Source: Mastigias papua (Eukaryota; Cnidaria; Scyphozoa; Rhizostomeae; Mastigiidae). From it: a stretch of 64,000 nt of DNA. The stretch covers positions 3,829,087 to 3,893,086 of the forward strand of contig OZ025269.1 of NCBI GenBank assembly GCA_964019165.1, in the 5' to 3' direction. Shown piece after piece: positions 53,307-64,000 of the stretch. Under the pieces are notes generated by a model that searched no databases, was not told the DNA's origin, and worked only from the letters and a program-made list of their open reading frames with translations. Each line of letters begins with the position of its first letter. The first letter of the stretch is position 1. A program made the translations under genes and the position numbers.

Positions 53307-53520
53307 CACCTTTTATAAGAACACACTTTAAATGAACGCTGAGGCTCGATTTGCCAAAAAAATATAATGACTCCTAGAACATTTTCAGCTTTAGATGAAA
53401 GTTTTCACAAATAGTCAACCACCAACGTTCATTAGACAAAGAAATTCTGATAGGGTTCTCATTAAAAATGAGCATTCTTTGCTTTATTTTCAGCGTAGCC
53501 TTGCGGGATGTCTAAGAAGC
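53307..53520 (+). mobile_element. CACGTTTTTTATAAG-related repeat, subfamily 2, copy 2
   Basis: TA-CACCTTTTATAAGAACACAC, then GCTGAGGCTCGATTTGCC, CATTTTCAGCTTTAGATGAA and TTTCACAAATAGTCAACCAC. Aligns with 49408-49560 in order. Confidence 0.6.
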
Positions 53521-54103
53521 TGCATACTTCATGTGTTTTCTCAAATATCTGTAAAAAATCACTCTTGAAGTAAGAGCCCTGAAATTATCTGAAAAGTTAG
53601 AAAATCGAGTCCCGGCCATAGGTATATGTTTGGTGTAACATGCGTGTAGCCAGCCTATATGTCGGATTGCCTAAGAACGATTAACTTCTGTTACTTACAT
53701 ATTTACTTACCTAATTGTTTATTTTGTTTTTGGATTACTTCGGTGCTTTTTCCACAAAACTGCAAAATTATTTGTTAATTCTAAATTATGTACTTAGATT
53801 GATCTGCTTTTTTGTCCCAAATGGTCATCAAATATATTTCTACACCTGTTTATCTGGCTGTTTCTAGACTTCTAGAGACTTGAATGTCATGGCCTACATA
53901 GAACAAGTGCGTACTTTACTCATTTTGCGAGCTTGTAAATCAGAACTATGGATCTATAATTGGGGAAGGAGCTGAAGTAGATTGACCTTTCCAAATTGTG
54001 ACCAGTAGGTCATCAATCTTATTTCATACTGAAATAAGTGGCAATTTGTATATATTACGATGTAGACAACATATTGTTTTAGTACTCGCTTTTAGATAGC
54101 TTG

Positions 54104-54300
54104 CTAGTTTGTAGCTTCTACCGTGCTATTTCGTAGTTCCAAAAAATTCTCGAACGCATTTTCATCGCAGATGTGGATCTCTAAAAACTCTGTCTTAAGC
54201 TCTGGTGGCAGCTTTGGAAAGTCAATGATGACTGGACTCGCCAATCTCAATGATTCTTTCTCATTGTGAACAGCAAGATAGAACTTCCTCGACAATATCT
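54104..54300 (-). CDS. Possible terminal exon of an unknown gene (weak)
   Basis: On the minus strand, reading from about 54297, an open frame of about 64 codons (SRKFYLAVHNEKESLRLASP ... ending RNSTVEATN, stop 54104) follows a pyrimidine-containing acceptor-like CCTTTCCTTGTGATTATAG (54311-54329) and a nearer TAG at 54301. Its composition (many charged residues, few of the Ile/Tyr/Phe expected from AT-rich noise) is more protein-like than other frames here. I do not recognise the family. It could pair with 54616-54838. Confidence 0.2.
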
Positions 54301-54554
54301 ATCTACTTTTCCTATAATCACAAGGAAAGAGGCATTATAGCACACTTTAAGGTGCCAAGTCTTTTCTATGGCAGTGCATGATCCACCCTTCGAGTTCGCT
54401 CTACTTGAACTTCAAGGAACTTCTTGTCTGCTTATGAAACAACAATGTAGGAGCATTCGTTGCGTCTTGAATTTGTCACTTTTCCTCTTTTTGGTCATAA
54501 CACAAGTCCATGTCAAAAGGCTAGTATGCAAATGAGAATTCCACTTACTTATTT

Positions 54555-54838
54555 CGTAATCCAATAGCATAAGGCGGAGGAGGAATAGCGAGAGTGTATG
54601 TAACTCCTACTTCCTTTAGCACATGCTGCGCTCTCTAATGATACTCCTACGCTCACTAATACCAACGTAAAGGAAAAGAATCTCATCTTCGACAGCTAGA
54701 AATGTCTTTGTTATTCTCTGCGTATTGTTATTTTTACTGTTACACCAAACATAGATTTGCTTTATTGGTAATGCTACTAAGAACTTGTAAACATCATTCT
54801 CTATGGAAATGTCCATAAGTTGCCAATCAGCTGGACCT
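54555..54838 (-). CDS. Possible internal exon(s) of an unknown gene (weak)
   Basis: The minus-strand frame with NDVYKFLVALPIKQIYVW and TFLAVEDEILFLYVG runs 54838-54616 after an acceptor-like GGTCCAG. A second, frame-shifted stretch (LKEVGVTYTLAIPPPPYAIG, about 54550-54620) ends at CGAAATAA|GTAAGT, a strong donor-like site. The two stretches are not in one frame, so either splicing or decay separates them. Family unknown; it may be a pseudogene or chance. Confidence 0.2.
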
Positions 54839-55485
<647 letters not shown>

Positions 55486-55870
55486 CCTGTTTTATTAGTA
55501 CATCGTGTAATCAGAGAAACTCCAGTGACCACGAAAAGGACAGGGTCAGTTCTGTTTGATTGGTCGTACTAATAAGCAATTTCCATGCAGATACATTATT
55601 TTATAATAGGTGATGGCAGCTTGCAACTTACTCCCTAGGAAGGAATCTCCTACTGGTAGGGGGAACGTGGCAGTAAAGATTGTATAGCTCTCGTTGCTTT
55701 AATGCATAAGCAAAAGTTAGAGAGTGGTAAAGGCAAAAACTGAATGCTTAGCTGTCATAAAACCAAAGGCAAATAGCAGTATATGGAAAAATCTATCGGG
55801 GAAGACCCGGCTACTTAGTTAATTGTCCTGTCGAAAGTAGATATCACATAGTGGATGTTTAGGTACATCT

Positions 55871-56114
55871 TATGTCCGAGCTGCCGAATGGTTAGAGCAT
55901 CGACGGTTCGAGGTGCACTCTCGAACCATAGTTGGGATTAGTAGTTAGGACGCTCGCTCACTGTCTACCAGGCAGCATATGAGTAAATGATGGCAATTCT
56001 AGAGAATTAAAGGCATCTGCCCTACTTCACTATGCCGAGGGCCCAGGGTAAGTCTCCTCTCCAACAGGTACTCTCCCTAATGTGCGGAATCGTGCATGGG
56101 ACTAACTTTTACCC
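55871..56114 (+). repeat. tRNA-derived SINE, copy 3 (diverged)
   Basis: GTCCGAGCTGCCGAATGGTT (A-box region) and GGTTCGAGGTG (B-box-like), then CATAGTTGGGAT, CCAGGCAGCATATGAGTAAA and GTGCGGAATCGTGCATGGGA, all in the same order as copies 1 and 2. The tRNA-like part has a deletion between the two boxes, so it is probably inactive. Confidence 0.75.
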
Positions 56115-59100
56115 AGCCTGTATGTACTTTTATGTGAAATGGTGTAAGATGCACGGTACATCTTACAGCATTTAATATAAAAGTTCGTATCTAATGATAA
56201 CCACCCCCTATTACCCAAAATTCATTATATCTAAGAGTGTGCAGAAATAACTTCTAGCTGAATCACGCTCGTTATTGTAAAAGGTTATCAAACGATGATG
56301 AAGACAGTTTCTCTTTCTTCAACGCTACTTTGGTGATCAGTCCAATGTATCCGTAATCCGTAATTCAAAACATATGAACTTGAAATTTTGATTAGTTCAG
56401 TGTAAGCTCTATTGTACACTTTCTAATGACAGCTCTTGAGAGATTATGAATGATAACGATTCAGATAGCACTACGATACAAGTTTCTTTCGTGCCTTCTG
56501 CTGAAGTTTAGTTGCATCGATTATATTCTTCTCTCTAGAATGTAAGCTCTATGTGAGTAAGGATAATTCATTGAATCGAGTAGTTCAACCATATTGGTGA
56601 TAAAAGCAAGCTTTTTTGTTTTTTTGTGCACGACTACTGGAGTGCTAAATCAATGTACTTAAACAGCTTAACTTCCTTCTGGCAACAGCGCGCTGAATGG
56701 TAAAACAAGATTTTCAAAGATAGAGTGCACATTTAAGCTAAATTGCAGACAGATATTGAAGTAACTGTGGCTTTGTCGAGCAGCTGAGAAAAGCCGCTTT
56801 AACGAGTAAATTTTCTTACGGCAATTCATTTTCTCATTCCAATAGTTCACTAATATTCAGTGTATATTTGGCAAATTGTTGCACTATCTATGCTCGGCGT
56901 AACTGTTTGGTGAGCGGAGGAGACAACCAGACATATTGTCTGGCAATTAATATTTTTTATTTACTTGATAAATTATGTAGCAGAGCAATAGTTTTTTTAT
57001 CTAATAATATTGCTGACTTTACTTGTGTAAGTTTCATGGGCAATATTGTTATTTGGCTTTCATCCTTGTATCTTAGCTATGTTATTACGCCAGCACATAA
57101 GAAAAGGTGAATGCTATTTTATTATACTGTTGCAAGTTATCACGTAATATTAGCCGACTAGGCTATGATGATTCTTGTTATGTAGAGCTGTCATTTCAAT
57201 CACCATTCAAGTGGGGTACATGCACTGTAGTACTGTGTAATATACAATGCTACTAAAGTTCATGCAGCAACAGAAATTACTTTTCTTGAAGCATGTGGAA
57301 TTAAAGGTATAGAGATGATACTCTTGAGCTTTCGCTTCTAAAACGAACGCTTCAGACAATCACTAGATTTTAGTGCCTCTTTGTGAACGCACTGCTAGCT
57401 GGACATGCTTTCTGGTGATCAACTGATTAAATTTGCTTGTGTTTTTTCCACTTGGGTCTCTCTAGAGCATCGAAAGAGGCGCAGTACACAAGTACTACAT
57501 TTGAACATTGTTAGATCTACATTATAGTAACATTTACAGTCAAAATGATAACATTTTGTCAATCAGTGCCCTAGTTAACAGCAGTCATAAGTATCTTGTC
57601 ACAACTACATTACGTTTCAATAATCTGGTTTACCTACTTGTTTAACAAAACAGTGGTTAAAAACTTATGGGGCAATGGAAAAATGCAGATACGGATAATC
57701 CAGCAGATAATAAATTGAAGAAAGCTCAGCTACTATCGTCGAGTAATAAGTGTATTGTGTTTTCAACCAGGGAATCGACATTAGCTAGCAAATAAAATGT
57801 AAGACCACCAATGCTCTTTGTTTGAATTTTTGGAAGAAACTGTATCGGTTAATGAAAATATTTTGAATATGACATGGAGATCGAAACGTCTGACCCAGAA
57901 GAACTTGGGATATGACAGTTTCAAAGACACCTGCATGAACGCCTGAGATACTTTCATATTGGCTTAAAAATAAATATCAAATACTACTGATCGTGATACA
58001 GCACTGAGAAATGCTTCTAAGTACCAATGTAGGAATGCTCGTGGGCTTGAATCTGCTTCCCCAGTACCATCCCGAGTAAGAAGCAATATCTGGGTTAGAG
58101 GCAAAGCCCCATACCAGTTCAAGTACCTTTTAAATGATCGTAAATCAGAAGTGTAGAAATAGAATGGTTGATTTAGAGTGCTGATTTTATCATGCGAGCT
58201 GTAAATAAATTCCTGACCAAGCTTGAATGTAGTATAAAGAAGTGTTTGTTGCTTTGGGTTTAGTTTATCGAAAAGATGTGTTTTGTGCTTCCTTGAAGTA
58301 AATTTAAAACACCACTAGGTAGCATGCTGCTGCTCTCGCCTTATGTTAACCTGGGCCTTTCGATTGTAAACTGGACCTACAAATTTGTCCTCTCCAGCTT
58401 CATTAATCATAAGGAGCGAACCTTGGCATTTTCGTTTAGGGACCGTGAAGCACAGGTGTCCAACGAAGTGGCACGGCTTGTCTAATAAACGGTCATTCCA
58501 TGATCCAAAGAATGACATAGGCTGAATTATAAAGAAAAGGGGAAAAACAAAAAACTCAATTCTGTTTATTTTCTGCATAATTTATAATATGCTATTGCTA
58601 GAAAGCTGCATTGATAGAGCAACATGAATGAATGTCACCGGAATTTTCCGGTAAAATACAAGCAGCCAAAAGCGTTGCTTTGGAATATCCCTTTGTTTGA
58701 TGATGGGCTGCTGCTTCCCCATACGCCTATGTGGATTCGTCCCTGTTTATCACTTCATGTCGATAATACCTTCTCCTTCCTTGCTGCCAGAAGTGCGCGC
58801 TGTTGTCTCAGACGCATGCTCTGTAAAAAACTGGATACAATGACCAGGACTAAGAATTTCTAGCTTCAGACATTTGTTGTGCTTGATACCTCTAAAACAC
58901 AGCTGTAACAACTATGTTAATCCCTTAAAGCTCCAGCTGTTTCAGCTAGAAGTACTCTTTAAATGTGTACTTTGGTATTTTCTAGCCAACATCCAGCTAT
59001 TAATGCAAGGTTTCACAAGCAATGGCGGTCAGTGATGCCTCTGTAATACAATTAACATTAAATTGCAAATTATCCTGCATTGTTTCCGGTTGCAGAAAGC

Positions 59101-61437
59101 TTAAAATTTGTAATCCTTGTATTTTTGCCAAAACCATAAAAATTTCCATACTCTAGATTGGTAATTGCATCCACTGGTGAAGCTGCCCAATTTGCAAACT
59201 TGATTTTTTACTTTGTAAGACTAGAAAATATTTTTATTAGTTCTTGAAGTGTTGTTAAATGTTGATTATTTGTTATTTTTCTTAATTCATGTTGATCAGT
59301 ATGAAGTAGTTTTGATTAGCACTGGTTGGCTACTTGATCTTCAGCTGTGGCATGCAACCATCTTTGAGTGTTAATGTTGCATCGATACTCTTACTTCTTT
59401 CTCGCTTATACGATATCAATCTTTCACTGGCTGCAGTAAAGCATTCTCCACTCAGATATGGATTCTGGTAACAATATCTTTAGGTTCATTGACGATAAAC
59501 TTTGCTCATACATTTCTCTGCATTTAATAGATATCGTAGCAATTGTATTGTATTCAGCATACGTGTTTTCAGCGGGTCCTGCCTATAAGAATCCAAAAGA
59601 TATTCAAGAATTTAAACTATGAACAATGCCACATTTACCATAACAAATTTTGAGTCCGCGAAATATGTAAACTTGAATACAGAGGGAAGAGATAAGATTC
59701 TCTGAGTTTTCAAACAAGTTTTAAGTCTAATCTTGAAAGTTGGTTGCGATGGTGCAGTTTTAGTGTTATGGCCAAGCTGATTGCAAGCGGCCACTCTTAT
59801 ATATTAAAACCAACATTGCCCATTTGTTGTTTTTTAGTAGAATCCTTTAGTCTATTTCAGCATGAAATGAAGATTCTATACAGTTAATTGAGATGAGTGG
59901 CTTTCCATGCGGCTTCTAAGTGTGGCAGAAGTTCCATATATAAACCAAACTGCTTTTGTTTGATTCCATATTTATCAAGCAATTAGGAGCCTCAGAAGCG
60001 CCCTCAAAACTATCTCATTGCGGAGAGACTGTAGACCTGTGACATAAGACGCCTCAGATAGCTATCACATGTTTGCAGCTGCTAACATTCAGTGTATCAT
60101 GTTTCTGTCAGAAATTGAATTGCACAATTTAGAGCAAAGATAACAACAGGAACAAGCTCAATGAAAACATGAAATTTTAGCATAATAATTAATTATGGCT
60201 AATGTGATCAGTTCGGTTGCCATCGATTATATCTTCAATGTGAAACTGAGTGCCGCCCTCTCACGTCGATTCTCGTTGACAGCTGACCATTAGGTCCGGC
60301 CTCCACTTGAACGAAATCTTCAACGGATTCCTTACCGACTGGAATGTCTTTACTCCTCGGAATATAGGCCGATTCGTTGACGAAATTATGACAGTTGACA
60401 GGATTTCTACTTCCCAACGAATTCTCCAAGAAGAGAACCAAATACAGAGAAGCTGGGATCGTCTTTTGTTTCAGGTGACACACTTGACACGCCTGGCTAA
60501 TTTGATAACGATTTCACTGAAGAATTCGCTCATGTTGAAACCAGGCAAGACAATGCCTTTCTCACAGCCCTCCGCTATGACGAGCTTTAATAATCTCTAG
60601 CAATTACAACACCCTTCTCACAGCCTTTCGCATGCTTGCGAAATTTGTAATGGATGCTGGATTGCTCTGTCTGAATGGTAGACCTCCAAGCTCTCCAAAG
60701 AATTAATTAAGATTCTCATTTCCGTTGCCAAATGCGTTCATCAGCGGTGACTGAGCTGATGGTACTGGGGCATCGTGCTTTAGCTGATGCTATGGACATG
60801 ATGAAATTCTTGGGAAATATATATCATACGAAACACATCCTGTATAGTACTATTGGAAATCCTCATCTCAGACACCTGAAACTGCTACCTTTCAGCTTGT
60901 ATTAACAAATAACCGATACTGTAGGAAAACGACAATTTCATTTCATTTCAATTCATTAAAAACAGGTCCTCTTGTAACTGAGTGATGGACAGTTCCGCAT
61001 TGTAGGGCAACCAACGATTTTTCATTTCCGTTAGTTTGATTTCCTTAGAAACTCTGCCCTATCACTGGAGCATTCGAATTGCTTAACACATTTCGAGCCC
61101 CATGGGAGTTTATGCTATTGAATGTAAACTGTATATAGAACCTTGCAAAGGGGCCCTGAGGCACTTTCTGAAATTTACATCTTTTTATTTTTAAGTTATG
61201 AATTCGTCAAGGTATAGTACCAGGCCTCTGTACAAAGATCACATCTATTTGCACAAATGGCTAGCAGTATTGCTGTCCGTTAGCAGCTAAGTTCATCCTT
61301 GACACTAGCAACGATACGATACAATCACGCTATTTTGCTGTGCCTCTGATTTTGTTTAGATTTAAAATTGGCTCTATTTTGTAAATATACACAATATGAC
61401 TTCTTCTGCTTTTGGTCAAATACCTAGGTTACAGTGA
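56115..61437. other. Gene-poor region upstream of Six3/6
   Basis: No coding exon is recognisable. Frames at 58315-58578, 58624-58863 and on both strands at 60235-60600 have no known domain. CTTTCTCACAGCCCTCCGCT and CCTTCTCACAGCCTTTCGCA near 60558 and 60613 show a small local repeat. The upstream non-coding exon and promoter of Six3/6 should lie here or further left, but I could not place them. Confidence 0.4.
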
Positions 61438-61458
61438 TATTTCTTTTTCTCTTTTTAG
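61438..61458 (+). other. Splice acceptor before the Six3/6 coding exon
   Basis: A run of T and C bases ends in TTTTTAG at 61458, a textbook 3' splice site 64 bases before the Six3/6 ATG. It implies a non-coding 5' exon further upstream, which I could not locate. The promoter is therefore not immediately upstream of the ATG. Confidence 0.6.
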
Positions 61459-62139
61459 ATATAAGAAATCATAAGAAGTCAAGTGGTTGACAAATTACTA
61501 AATCATCTACATAAGTTACAGTATGCAGTCATACCATAATCACCATCACCACCACCATCACCACCACAGGCCTCCGGTGCCCTCTCTGCCGTTTTCTCCT
61601 TGCCAGATAGCTAGAGTTTGCGAAACACTGGAAGAATGCGGAGACATAGAGCGTCTATCACGTTTTCTCTGGTCCTTGCCGACAACACCGGATGTCTATG
61701 ATTTATTACACAGTAACGAATGTGTACTGCGAGCTCGTGCACTCGTTGCTTTTCACACGGGCCACTACCATGAACTGTATTACATCTTAGAAAACTATAA
61801 ATTCAGCAAGGATTCGCATGTAAAACTGCAAACAATGTGGTTAGAAGCACACTACAGTGAAGCTGAAAGACTGCGTGGGCGACCACTAGGCCCTGTGGAC
61901 AAGTACCGTGTAAGAAAGCGCTTTCCTTTGCCTAGAACAATATGGGATGGAGAGCAAAAAACACATTGTTTTAAGGAGCGGACAAGAAAACTCTTAAGAG
62001 AATTCTATTTATCTGATCCATACCCGAGCCCAACAAAGAAGCGGGAACTTGCTGATGCGACAGGATTGACCGCCACTCAGGTCGGAAACTGGTTCAAGAA
62101 CCGTAGACAGCGAGACAGGGCGGCAGCTGCAAAACACAA
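61459..62139 (+). CDS. Six3/6: Six3/6 (Optix-type) homeobox transcription factor, first coding exon
   Basis: The coding part starts at ATG 61523, with an in-frame TAA at 61499 that supports this start. The protein has a very short N-terminus with a nine-histidine run (residues 7-15), a SIX domain (about 22-137) and a homeodomain (about 143-202, recognition helix containing WFKNRR at 190-195 with Lys at homeodomain position 50). The homeodomain arm reads [11 protein letters not shown], which is the Six3/6 signature; Six1/2 and Six4/5 have ETSYCFKEKSR-like arms. The start of the SIX domain ([17 protein letters not shown]) matches the region that binds Groucho corepressors in Six3/6 proteins. 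Family members are nuclear DNA-binding factors that pattern the anterior nervous system and eyes, often as repressors. The exon follows a pyrimidine-rich acceptor ending at 61458. It ends at a GTGAGT donor at 62140, in phase 2, just after the homeodomain. The TGA at 62141-62143 overlaps this donor, so the 206-residue reading is probably not the full protein. Confidence 0.95.
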
Positions 62140-62145
62140 GTGAGT
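62140..62145 (+). other. Splice donor at the end of the Six3/6 homeobox exon
   Basis: CAA|GTGAGT fits the donor consensus and follows the codons for AAAKH. Vertebrate SIX3 and SIX6 also have their intron just after the homeodomain, so the position is what family knowledge predicts. Splicing here would remove the TGA that otherwise ends the open frame. Confidence 0.7.
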
Positions 62146-62187
62146 GGCTATATCTTACAAAATCCTCCTTGTTTTTCCATACATCAG

Positions 62188-62299
62188 TTCTCGTACTATC
62201 GTCAGTTCTGGCGATAGTTTTACTAAAGTACGCCATATGTATCTAATTTGTTTGCTAACATGGATTGTCAATAGGAAGGCAGATGTGTTTATTACTTGA
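62188..62299 (+). CDS. Candidate second coding exon of Six3/6 (option A)
   Basis: An acceptor (CCTCCTTGTTTTTCCATACATCAG) ends at 62187. Joining it to the donor at 62140 gives a 48-base intron and keeps the phase. The frame continues for 36 codons, beginning with a serine-rich stretch (SRTIVSSGDS), to TGA at 62297-62299. The pyrimidine tract is good, but the intron is very short and the tail shows no similarity that I recognise to known Six3/6 C-termini. An alternative lies at 63292. Confidence 0.25.
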
Positions 62300-63945
62300 A
62301 AGTTTAATGTCGCATTCAACCATTCGTCATAAAGTAACCTGCAGCCGAGAACACTATCTAAGTTATTTGCGTAGAATCCTATACTCTAGTTCATATAGGC
62401 CCATCCATTCTTAGAACTAGTGCTGATAAAACATATATGATGATATTACAGACACATGCAATAATGATGATAAAGAATTTATCTAACAGCTGGATATATG
62501 TGCATAGCTTACTCGCATAACAGAGTGAACTAATGTCTAAAAGTATCTATACACTACAAACTAACATTTAGAGTAAATTGCAAATGATACAGATGCAACT
62601 TTCACCATTCCATAACTTGATCTTAATTCTAAAAGAGGCAATAGATACTTATTTCCTATCTAACATGATTAACATATGTGAAAGCCTAAAGACACTCCCC
62701 TCAATATGATAAAGTCTTAACGGATGCCCCGATAACTGCTTCTATCTGTTTAATTTAATCAATATTGATACTATCAAATGAATAGACTTAAAACATATCA
62801 CATTTACATCCTACATTCATTATTTAAACTGGCAAAAGTCTATTATTCCGTTTACTTATCTATTGACATTAATGAAGCAATGCAACAGTGTGCACAGAGG
62901 ATATTTGGTGAGGTCATATCTACCGCAGGATCGTGCAACTCCTGTCGATGGTTAATAGAATAACCAAACTTCGCGTAGAAAGGGATTACAGATCATGTCC
63001 AACCTTCCATTACGGTTTGTCTGAGTAAGCTACTTATGCATCGGAGTTATAAAACGACAGGAGAAATCGCTAAATTAAGCTGTGATTCTTTTTAATCTGT
63101 ATTTGATATTCTGATGTAGGTCAAGCAGTGCTATTCTCGTTTTCAGTGGCTTTAGGTATCATTGAGTTTTATAGCCACTTATAAAGAAAAGCAAAAACGA
63201 CTTTGTGCCAGCCTCGATAATATTTCATTGTAGTTTGTAATGCGGTTCGTGTAGTCTTAAGCTCTTAAGAGTTTGATGAAGATATCTTCAGCAACATGGT
63301 GCGTCAAGAAATAAATCATCATTCTGAAGACGAAGATGTCAGAACTCGCGATATTATAAAACACCATTGCCTTGATGTGTTCATCCTTCTTTTGTACCCT
63401 ACCGATATATGTCATTGCCAGCTGAATATAGTAAATGACAGTCTATTTTAATTGTAGCCACAAAGGCTATTGCTATACAGCAAAATAAGCTCAAGTTTCA
63501 ACTGTACAACTATTGACTGATTGACAGACAGGCACAGGAGAGGAGGGTGGAGAATTTTACAGATATCAGAATTAGCTCTTCTATGGTATATTTAACAGAG
63601 TCGTTTACTTTTCAACAATTTTACTTCACATTTTCAACCATTCGTGAAAAAATATCGCTTGTTAGGCATTTTTCACTTGCAACAGCAGAGGATCCCAAAG
63701 ACAACTGTCACTATGACACTGGGCTGATCATCTTGATTTGCTTGGAATTCAATGAGCAAGAACTGTTTCGTCGTCTTAATGTGCTCCCGTTGTTTTTGTT
63801 TCATGCAACAGAGTCCATCCCCCTGTACACTGTAAAGCAATACTTTTACCTAATACTTTAGTTAGGTCACACGACAGCAGCTGTTGTTTGAAGCCATGGT
63901 TTTAACAGTACAAACGATATAGTATTCTCCATGACAATTCTGTGC
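62300..63945. other. Downstream of the Six3/6 homeobox exon: intron or 3' sequence
   Basis: Depending on which second exon is right, this is the intron or the 3' flank. The frame at 63547-63861 is open upstream to 63517 and is the longest here, but starts at GTG and has no known motif. Confidence 0.4.
63292..63451 (+). CDS. Candidate second coding exon of Six3/6 (option B)
   Basis: An AG at 63290-63291 (ATATCTTCAG) would join the phase-2 donor at 62140 in frame and give a 52-residue tail that contains an acidic stretch (HHSEDEDVRTRD) and ends at TAA 63449-63451. Vertebrate SIX3/6 tails end in a short acidic motif, so an acidic segment is suggestive only. The pyrimidine tract is weak. A phase match occurs by chance one time in three. 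Confidence 0.2.
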
Positions 63946-63951
63946 AATAAA
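63946..63951 (+). terminator. Possible polyadenylation signal (AATAAA)
   Basis: AATAAA followed within 40 bases by T-rich sequence lies downstream of the Six3/6 exon on the same strand. It is a plausible 3' end, but the hexamer is common in AT-rich DNA. Confidence 0.25.
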
Positions 63952-64000
63952 GCGCCTGTTCGAGAAGAACAGTCAGTTTTACATTTTTGTTTTTAAGACA

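Noticed and set aside
60235..60600. Overlapping frames on both strands near 60.3 kb as an exon or retroelement gene
   Set aside because: The two frames mirror each other. I could not match either to a known protein, and no clear splice sites frame them.
63547..63861. 104-codon frame downstream of Six3/6 as the second exon
   Set aside because: It has no ATG start, is preceded only by weak AG sites, and its sequence resembles no Six3/6 tail.

Overview
This is AT-rich eukaryotic nuclear DNA, almost certainly from an invertebrate animal. The evidence is a SIX-class homeobox gene of the Six3/6 (Optix) subfamily at the right end, intron-style splice signals, a tRNA-derived SINE, an R2/R4-type LINE, a decayed Ty1/copia element, many small non-autonomous DNA transposons, and long (TA)n, (CA)n, (CAT)n and (ATTG)n arrays. 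I cannot name the species or phylum. A cnidarian or a non-vertebrate bilaterian is compatible with what I see.

Layout. Bases 1-5350 are a nest of dead retroelements. A tRNA-derived SINE lies at 88-358. A Ty1/copia remnant on the minus strand runs from Gag near 5345 to RNase H near 375. It is split by an R2/R4-type LINE remnant (about 1640-3735) and by a poly(A)-tailed retroposon (737-1148) that is bounded by an 11-bp target-site duplication.

Bases 5350-60000 hold no gene I can recognise. They contain a SINE interrupted by a 635-bp tandem duplication that carries a foldback element (13071-14538), a second foldback copy (42577-42762), a large near-perfect palindrome (52653-52924), a MITE with TIRs resembling CCCTGGTCAAA (25686-25981), and a hAT-type MITE with an exact 8-bp target duplication (34893-35275). 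They also hold a dispersed family of MITEs with TIRs like CACGTTTTTTATAAGAA flanked by TA, densest at 36-42 kb, together with several tandem repeats and microsatellites. Two weak exon-like stretches sit near 54.1-54.8 kb on the minus strand.

Bases 61459-62139 are the only confident host coding exon. It follows a good splice acceptor, starts at ATG 61523, encodes a complete SIX domain and homeodomain, and ends at a GTGAGT donor immediately after the homeodomain. The apparent TGA stop overlaps this donor and is probably intronic. Two phase-compatible candidates for the next exon are noted but not resolved. The long gene-poor stretch upstream of a developmental transcription factor could hold its regulatory DNA, but nothing in the sequence alone proves that.
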